Assembly: GCA_014803415.1 (NCBI GenBank)
Contig: JAAVBZ010000007.1
Location: forward strand, 3,326-41,235
Direction: 5' to 3'
Source of the DNA: Lachnospiraceae bacterium
GTDB taxonomy: Bacteria; Bacillota; Clostridia; Lachnospirales; Lachnospiraceae
DNA length: 37,910 nt
This document shows positions 33,551 through 37,910 of the stretch, piece by piece (positions within the stretch are counted from its first letter, which is position 1; each line of letters opens with the position of its first letter). The translations under genes were made by a program, and so were the position numbers. The notes under the pieces were generated by a model, which did no database searches, was not told the DNA's origin, and was given only the letters and a program-made list of their open reading frames with translations.

Positions 33551-36151
33551 CTACTTTCTCCCATCAAAATAATTCCTAACCCATCCCTCATGCTCAAATG
33601 GGTAAAACTGCTCCATTCCCAGATACAGCTTTTCCGCTTTCCTGTACACCGGCACGATGACATATCCCCAATCCCTGCATCGCTTCCATGCAAAAAACTT
33701 GATTTCTTGATTCACGATACTGTCCGTTTCTTTCTGCAGGATATTGTCACCATATACTTTCCGGATGTCTTCATAAGTTACTTCCTCGAACTGTTCCGGC
33801 TGGCAGTCGAAATTGAAGCGATACCGTACCCTTCCTTCCGTATCTTTCAGGAAAAGCTGTAACGTTATATCATCCAGATTTCTGGAAACATATCCGGTCG
33901 TATCTTCCTTTAAGAAACCGTTGATCAGTTCCACTTCTTTTCCATTATGAGTATACGCACTGACTGTATAAGGCAATGAAGGCTTGTCTGAATGCAGTTC
34001 AATTTCCGCATATCCGAGTTTCTTATCTTTCATGAATTTCAGTGCACCGTCCACACAGCTCATTTTTAAGTCAATATCGCCTGCCGTTCCCCTGTTTCTT
34101 CGTTTGAACTGTATCATTCTGCCGGGAATGAATTCTTTTAGGGATTCCTTGAATATATCAATCTTGCAGGACTGCCCTGTCAGCTTTAGGAAAGAAAAAT
34201 CCCGGATCTTATCCTGTTGATACAGCGGTTCCATAAATTTGTGTATGATTCCGTAAATATCTCCTTTCAGTATCAGCTCAAGTTCATAGAGATTCAGAAC
34301 CGTTTCCGGAAATTCCTTTACGATTTGAAATCCATCCTCTCCCTGTACGGATAGTTTCCATTTATCCGCCTGGATCCATATAATATCTGATTTTTCTTTT
34401 TCCGTTGAAGTAATGCCTACCCTTAAAATACCCGTCTGCTCATAAAAATGTTTCTTGACCCGTTCCGCAAGGAAGAAGAGTAAATAAAAGTTATTTTTTA
34501 CTTTAAAATACTCCTCCCTGCTTCTTGCTTCATATTCCCTGAAGCGGGTAGGTATGTACTTCTCCGCCGCACTATAAGCTTCTTCCAGCGTCCGGTACAA
34601 TTCTTCCGTTCCGTTTGCATCCACGTATCTGAAAATATCCATATCTAATTCATGCAGGATTTCCTGTGATGTCACCGGCAGCTCAAACCCAAGCTTCTCT
34701 GTCAACAATATCTTCAAATACTGCATAATCCGGTAAGTCAGATTATTTCCGCCAAAATCCGTATCTCCGTTTTCATATGCAGTATCAATCTGTATATGAT
34801 ATGCCACTCTGTCATCTCTTACCCGGAAATGACAGGCACATAAATCTGTTGTCCCGCCTCCACAGTCAACAATTAATGCCTGATACACCCGATCCGTATC
34901 TATATTTCCGGATTCAAGCATCCCGGAAATGGTATTATAAAGGACCGCTACGCCCTCATCTATCATTTCTTCCTCCTGCATGATGTATTCAGGCAGGATT
35001 TCCTGAAATAATTTCTGAAACAAAAACTTCTGCTTTACAGGGCAGGAAACTTGTATCTGCCCTACTTTACACTTAAACTGATTCTCGGTAACCGCGATGA
35101 TACGCTCGAAATATGCCCTGATAATATCCTTGCGTGCAAGAAATGTCCTCCTGCCTTCTCTGTCTGTAATTTCTTCTTCTTTTTCATAGTCGCTTATCCA
35201 TCGTTTCATATCGTAGAAAACGCTGAATCCCTCATCCACATAGCAGGCATTGGACATATTCATTGCTGTCTGGCCAAATACAAACTGCGGTTTCCCATGG
35301 CTTACGGAAATCACCCCCACTACGGATGGCATTAATTTCTCTCCATCATCAAAAACAGTATATTGAATGGCATTTTTTACGAAATTATCTGCAAAAGAAG
35401 CTCCTCTGGCGTTCTCAAAGTAAAGAGAATCCAGATAGACCCCCGCAGTAGTATTGGTAGAACCGAAATCGATTACCAAGGGCATTCTTAGCGGGATTGG
35501 TTCCCTTACTTCCACATCCATAAGCGGTATACGAAATGCCGGTATTTTCTCCGGTCTTTCCTCCGGTATCCCATGATAGAGCGAATATAGCCTGTCTGAC
35601 TCGCGCTGTCTGAAACAGAGCAGATCATAATCCTTTAAGTCCGCTTCCTGACAAGTCATCTTCTCGCTTTTTGTAACGTAGAGATGCTCTGTATCCGCCT
35701 GCTGCCTGCGCAGATAAAAGATACCGCAGACTTTCTTTCCTCCGCTTATCAGAATCGCATTTGTATCTTCCAACTCTTTTCGATAAGGAATCCGCATTCT
35801 GTCATATTCATTCATGGCACGTCCGGCATAGGTAATCATTTTCGACGGGATATGCAGTGACTTATCCTGTGTGGGTACAATCCTCCCCTCTTCAAGCAGT
35901 TGTTCCAACAGTTCCTGTCCCTGTTCGGTTTCCTGACGGATCAACATTTCTTCTCTTGTTCCCCGGTAGCGCATGATAACATGGATAAGTTCTTCCTTGT
36001 CCATAGGATTGATCATTCCCTGTATAATCTTCTCTTTACGGCATATTTCCCTGAGCTGATGGGTCGTCATCAGTTCCAGTTCGCTTTGCTTGTATGATTT
36101 CTTCTGTTCCGCTGTTCTCAGGTCTTCTCTGTTTAATATGTATCTGCTCAT
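33551..36151 (-). CDS. Hsp70/actin-fold ATPase associated with the injection system (copy B)
   Basis: The start is set at the ATG at 36151 (MSRYILNRED), with GGGAG 7 nt upstream; a TTG at 36169 is in frame but less likely. 866 residues. Same layout as copy A: an N-terminal SAP-like hairpin (MTTHQLREICRKE ... KEELIHVIMRYRG), phosphate-1 LVIDFGSTNTTAGVYLD, phosphate-2 ALIVDCGGGTTDLCACHF, adenosine motif LKLTGQSCKIDIF, and ending YFDGRK. Other shared blocks are FYDMKRWIS, YENGDTDFGGNNLTYRI and PTRFREYEARSREEYFKVKNNFYLLF. The catalytic-type Asp and Gly residues are intact, so ATP binding is expected. The gene order differs from module A: here it comes after the MNY-W gene rather than before the 430-aa gene. 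Confidence 0.85.
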   Translation of the reverse strand: MSRYILNREDLRTAEQKKSYKQSELELMTTHQLREICRKEKIIQGMINPMDKEELIHVIMRYRGTREEMLIRQETEQGQELLEQLLEEGRIVPTQDKSLHIPSKMITYAGRAMNEYDRMRIPYRKELEDTNAILISGGKKVCGIFYLRRQQADTEHLYVTKSEKMTCQEADLKDYDLLCFRQRESDRLYSLYHGIPEERPEKIPAFRIPLMDVEVREPIPLRMPLVIDFGSTNTTAGVYLDSLYFENARGASFADNFVKNAIQYTVFDDGEKLMPSVVGVISVSHGKPQFVFGQTAMNMSNACYVDEGFSVFYDMKRWISDYEKEEEITDREGRRTFLARKDIIRAYFERIIAVTENQFKCKVGQIQVSCPVKQKFLFQKLFQEILPEYIMQEEEMIDEGVAVLYNTISGMLESGNIDTDRVYQALIVDCGGGTTDLCACHFRVRDDRVAYHIQIDTAYENGDTDFGGNNLTYRIMQYLKILLTEKLGFELPVTSQEILHELDMDIFRYVDANGTEELYRTLEEAYSAAEKYIPTRFREYEARSREEYFKVKNNFYLLFFLAERVKKHFYEQTGILRVGITSTEKEKSDIIWIQADKWKLSVQGEDGFQIVKEFPETVLNLYELELILKGDIYGIIHKFMEPLYQQDKIRDFSFLKLTGQSCKIDIFKESLKEFIPGRMIQFKRRNRGTAGDIDLKMSCVDGALKFMKDKKLGYAEIELHSDKPSLPYTVSAYTHNGKEVELINGFLKEDTTGYVSRNLDDITLQLFLKDTEGRVRYRFNFDCQPEQFEEVTYEDIRKVYGDNILQKETDSIVNQEIKFFAWKRCRDWGYVIVPVYRKAEKLYLGMEQFYPFEHEGWVRNYFDGRK

Positions 36152-36165
36152 GATTTGCTCCCTGC

Positions 36166-36858
36166 TCAAAAGATAACCATCTCGTCCATCATCATTGTTT
36201 CGTCCACTCCGATAATACCGAAGTGATGTTCATAGAACCAGTGTACAGTCTCCTGTATCGGCAGAAACATCTCCCGCAGGAAAACCGCCCGCTTCCTTTC
36301 TTCCTCTGTTTCATATGCCCCCAAGTATACTAACAACTCATACGCTGCCTCATTATTCTCATAAATATAAGCCTTCGGATAGAGTCTGATAAGGACTTTT
36401 CTAAATTCTTCCCGATAGTTTCCTGTCTTTAGAAGCTGCAAATAAGAACGCAGTATTGTTTTTTGCTCCGTTTCATCAAAAAGCAGAAAGCTCTCTTTTG
36501 CAGAAGTTCCGTATCTGCCGTTCCTGATATCAGCCTCAGCCAATCTGCAATAATAGTCTTCTCTGGAAAGCCCTTCTCTCAAATCAAGCTGTATAATATA
36601 GTGCATACAGACATCAAAAAGCAGTTCTCTTGTCTGCTCCATACCTTTGATATTCTTATCAAATAATGTCCCAAATACATCCTGCAGGCGATAGATAGGA
36701 TTAATTTCTATCCGGTCGTCTTCCGGGCCTTCCTGGTTCAAGTCAATTGCCGAGACTTCCATATACGGACTTGGATTATATGCTTCTATGAAATGCAGAT
36801 TATCTCTGTCTATGTTATTCTTTTCCGCCTGTAAGACGGCTTCCCATGCGTAGTTCAT
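36166..36858 (-). CDS. Conserved CIS-associated protein, MNY-W family (copy B)
   Basis: Start ATG at 36858 (MNYAWEAVLQA), preceded by GGGAG and overlapping the stop of the upstream gene as ATGA, the classic coupling arrangement; a GTG at 36876 is in frame but not needed. 230 residues. Conserved with copy A: SPYMEVSAIDLN, INPIYRLQDVF, GLSREDYYCRL, a LFDETEQKTILRSYLQLLKTG stretch and the C-terminus HHFGIIGVDETMMMDEMVIF. Soluble, helical, no known motif. Pairing with the 430-aa gene in both modules supports a joint structural or assembly role. Confidence 0.7.
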   Translation of the reverse strand: MNYAWEAVLQAEKNNIDRDNLHFIEAYNPSPYMEVSAIDLNQEGPEDDRIEINPIYRLQDVFGTLFDKNIKGMEQTRELLFDVCMHYIIQLDLREGLSREDYYCRLAEADIRNGRYGTSAKESFLLFDETEQKTILRSYLQLLKTGNYREEFRKVLIRLYPKAYIYENNEAAYELLVYLGAYETEEERKRAVFLREMFLPIQETVHWFYEHHFGIIGVDETMMMDEMVIF

Positions 36859-37910
36859 AACAGCACTCCCACACACTTATATTCCATAAATTCCATCTGC
36901 ATCTGTGAAAGGATATACCGTATCTGTGATTCATACAGATAATCGGCTGCATACTGCTCTTCTCTTTTTATACGCAGTAACAAAATCTTTCTTTCATCCC
37001 AGTCAAATACCTGTGCACCCATAAACCCATTCATACCGCCGTCAATCAACTTTTCTTCCGCATGACTGACAATTTCGTACCCAAGGATATCTATTTTATA
37101 GCCGCCGGACATTTCTTCTATTTTCCTGTATAATTCCATGGGCGTCTGTATAAAGCTCCCTGTCTGCTGTATATATCTACCCGACAGAGTATCTTCCCCG
37201 CAGTTCGACAAAACAGGAAATTGATACCCGACAGACATCTCCGGAGCGCCTTGGTGCAGTTTATACAGAAAAGTATCACCCAATACTGCCTTTGTGGTTT
37301 TAAGAACAATCTTGTTCTTCTCATACCGAATGGAAAGTATATCCTCCCCTGTCTCTACCAGATTTCCATCTTCCGCTGTCCCCTCTTCCGGTAGATAAAA
37401 TATGTGTTCATAAAGCACCTCGTCTATACAGGGGATTCTGAACTCATTGGAGTGGATGGCTGTTTTTTGAATATTCCAGAGCAGTATCTTTTCTTTTTTG
37501 ATATACGCATCCCACTTTCCGTACTGAATGGCATAAGTTTCTCCTTCTGCCGTCTCCTTTTCCGGAATCAAATCATAGAAACGCTCCATGTGTCCCAAGT
37601 GCAGTGTCTGCCATGGGATATGATTATCCGCAAATAGTTCATACAGTTTTTTTATGCTGTCCGGATATCGTGCGCTTCTCTCTATTCGGAATAATACTTC
37701 CTGCCCGCTCTTTTGACCGATGCCTGTCAGTGTTTCTTGCTCACGAAATTCCCGGCACATCTCCTCATTCGCCGCAAGATAGATTGTCTCATACTCCTGC
37801 TTTACGTTCTTTTTTACATCCGCCTCGCATACGGAGGACCAGAAAGGATTAATCGGGTCGTAATCCGCCTTATCAATAATCGTCATATAGACATTGAAAT
37901 AGTTCCATGG
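36855..37910 (-). CDS. Conserved CIS-associated protein, about 430 aa (copy B, partial at right edge)
   Basis: The frame is open to the last base; the residues before the first ATG (PWNYFNVY, then MTIIDKADYD) already look coding, so the N-terminus lies outside the window. About 351 residues are visible. They match copy A in IPWQTLHLGHMERFYDLI, KILLWNIQKTAIHSNEFRIPCIDE, GYQFPVLSNCGEDTLSGRYIQQTG, the YEIVS.AEEK...GG region, and the terminal RIKREEQYAADYLYESQIRYILSQMQMEF. The stop overlaps the next start (ATGA). No recognised activity. Confidence 0.7.
   Translation of the reverse strand, partial: PWNYFNVYMTIIDKADYDPINPFWSSVCEADVKKNVKQEYETIYLAANEEMCREFREQETLTGIGQKSGQEVLFRIERSARYPDSIKKLYELFADNHIPWQTLHLGHMERFYDLIPEKETAEGETYAIQYGKWDAYIKKEKILLWNIQKTAIHSNEFRIPCIDEVLYEHIFYLPEEGTAEDGNLVETGEDILSIRYEKNKIVLKTTKAVLGDTFLYKLHQGAPEMSVGYQFPVLSNCGEDTLSGRYIQQTGSFIQTPMELYRKIEEMSGGYKIDILGYEIVSHAEEKLIDGGMNGFMGAQVFDWDERKILLLRIKREEQYAADYLYESQIRYILSQMQMEFMEYKCVGVLL

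Noticed and set aside
1-37910. Reading the whole window as a phage tail region of a prophage
   Set aside because: There are multiple VgrG and PAAR-like effectors, an RHS fusion, immunity-like genes and duplicated Hsp70-like ATPases, but no tail tape measure, terminase or integrase; an injection system fits better.

Overview
The window is almost entirely coding on the minus strand and looks like the chromosome of a low-to-mid-GC Gram-positive of the class Clostridia, most likely a Lachnospiraceae-type gut bacterium. This rests on strong AGGAGG-type ribosome binding sites, GTG and TTG starts, tightly packed operons and protein flavour; no taxonomic marker gene is present. It carries spike, baseplate-accessory, effector and immunity genes of a contractile injection system (CIS, related to phage tails, type VI secretion and extracellular CIS). 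No sheath, inner tube, capsid, terminase or integrase is visible, so the core apparatus must lie outside the window (probably to the right, upstream in the direction of transcription) or elsewhere.

Two related but diverged and rearranged modules are present, both read right to left. Module A (about 1-16.3 kb, roughly half GC) runs: 5'-truncated PP2C-like/membrane/coiled-coil protein, Hsp70/actin-like ATPase, 426-aa and 232-aa baseplate-associated unknowns, fibre-like 257-aa protein, DcrB-like adaptor, two VgrG-type spikes with Gly/Ser linkers, a pentapeptide-repeat protein, its 174-aa partner, a stand-alone PAAR-like (DUF4280) tip protein, and a giant VgrG-RHS fusion toxin that leaves the left edge. 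Module B (about 20.6-37.9 kb) has paralogues of most of these: the 426-aa-type gene (cut by the right edge), the 232-aa-type gene, the Hsp70-like ATPase, the fibre-like gene, two VgrGs without Gly/Ser linkers, two DcrB-like adaptors and two copies of the 'YLDE / VESLLRR' gene pair. It also holds two cargo cassettes: PAAR-like + L,D-transpeptidase-fold (YkuD) effector followed by a membrane-anchored probable immunity protein, and PAAR-like + GH24 lysozyme effector followed by another.

Between the modules (16.3-20.6 kb) is a junk-and-island segment: a 3' fragment of an IS1634/IS4-type transposase, a likely IS200/IS605 tnpA 5' remnant, and an intact AT-rich STAND-type NB-ARC/TPR ATPase of the kind found in bacterial defence islands. 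The left boundary of this segment coincides with loss of the N-terminal half of the PP2C domain, so an insertion or deletion broke module A here.

Working model (inference): the VgrG trimers and PAAR-like tips form spikes that are swapped between cargoes. DcrB-like proteins act as cargo adaptors, the two other conserved small families act in loading or baseplate assembly, and the Hsp70-like ATPase is a chaperone or remodeller. The two recognisable payloads attack peptidoglycan and each is followed by a protein with an N-terminal membrane anchor. That fits competition between Gram-positive cells, with self-protection outside the cytoplasmic membrane.
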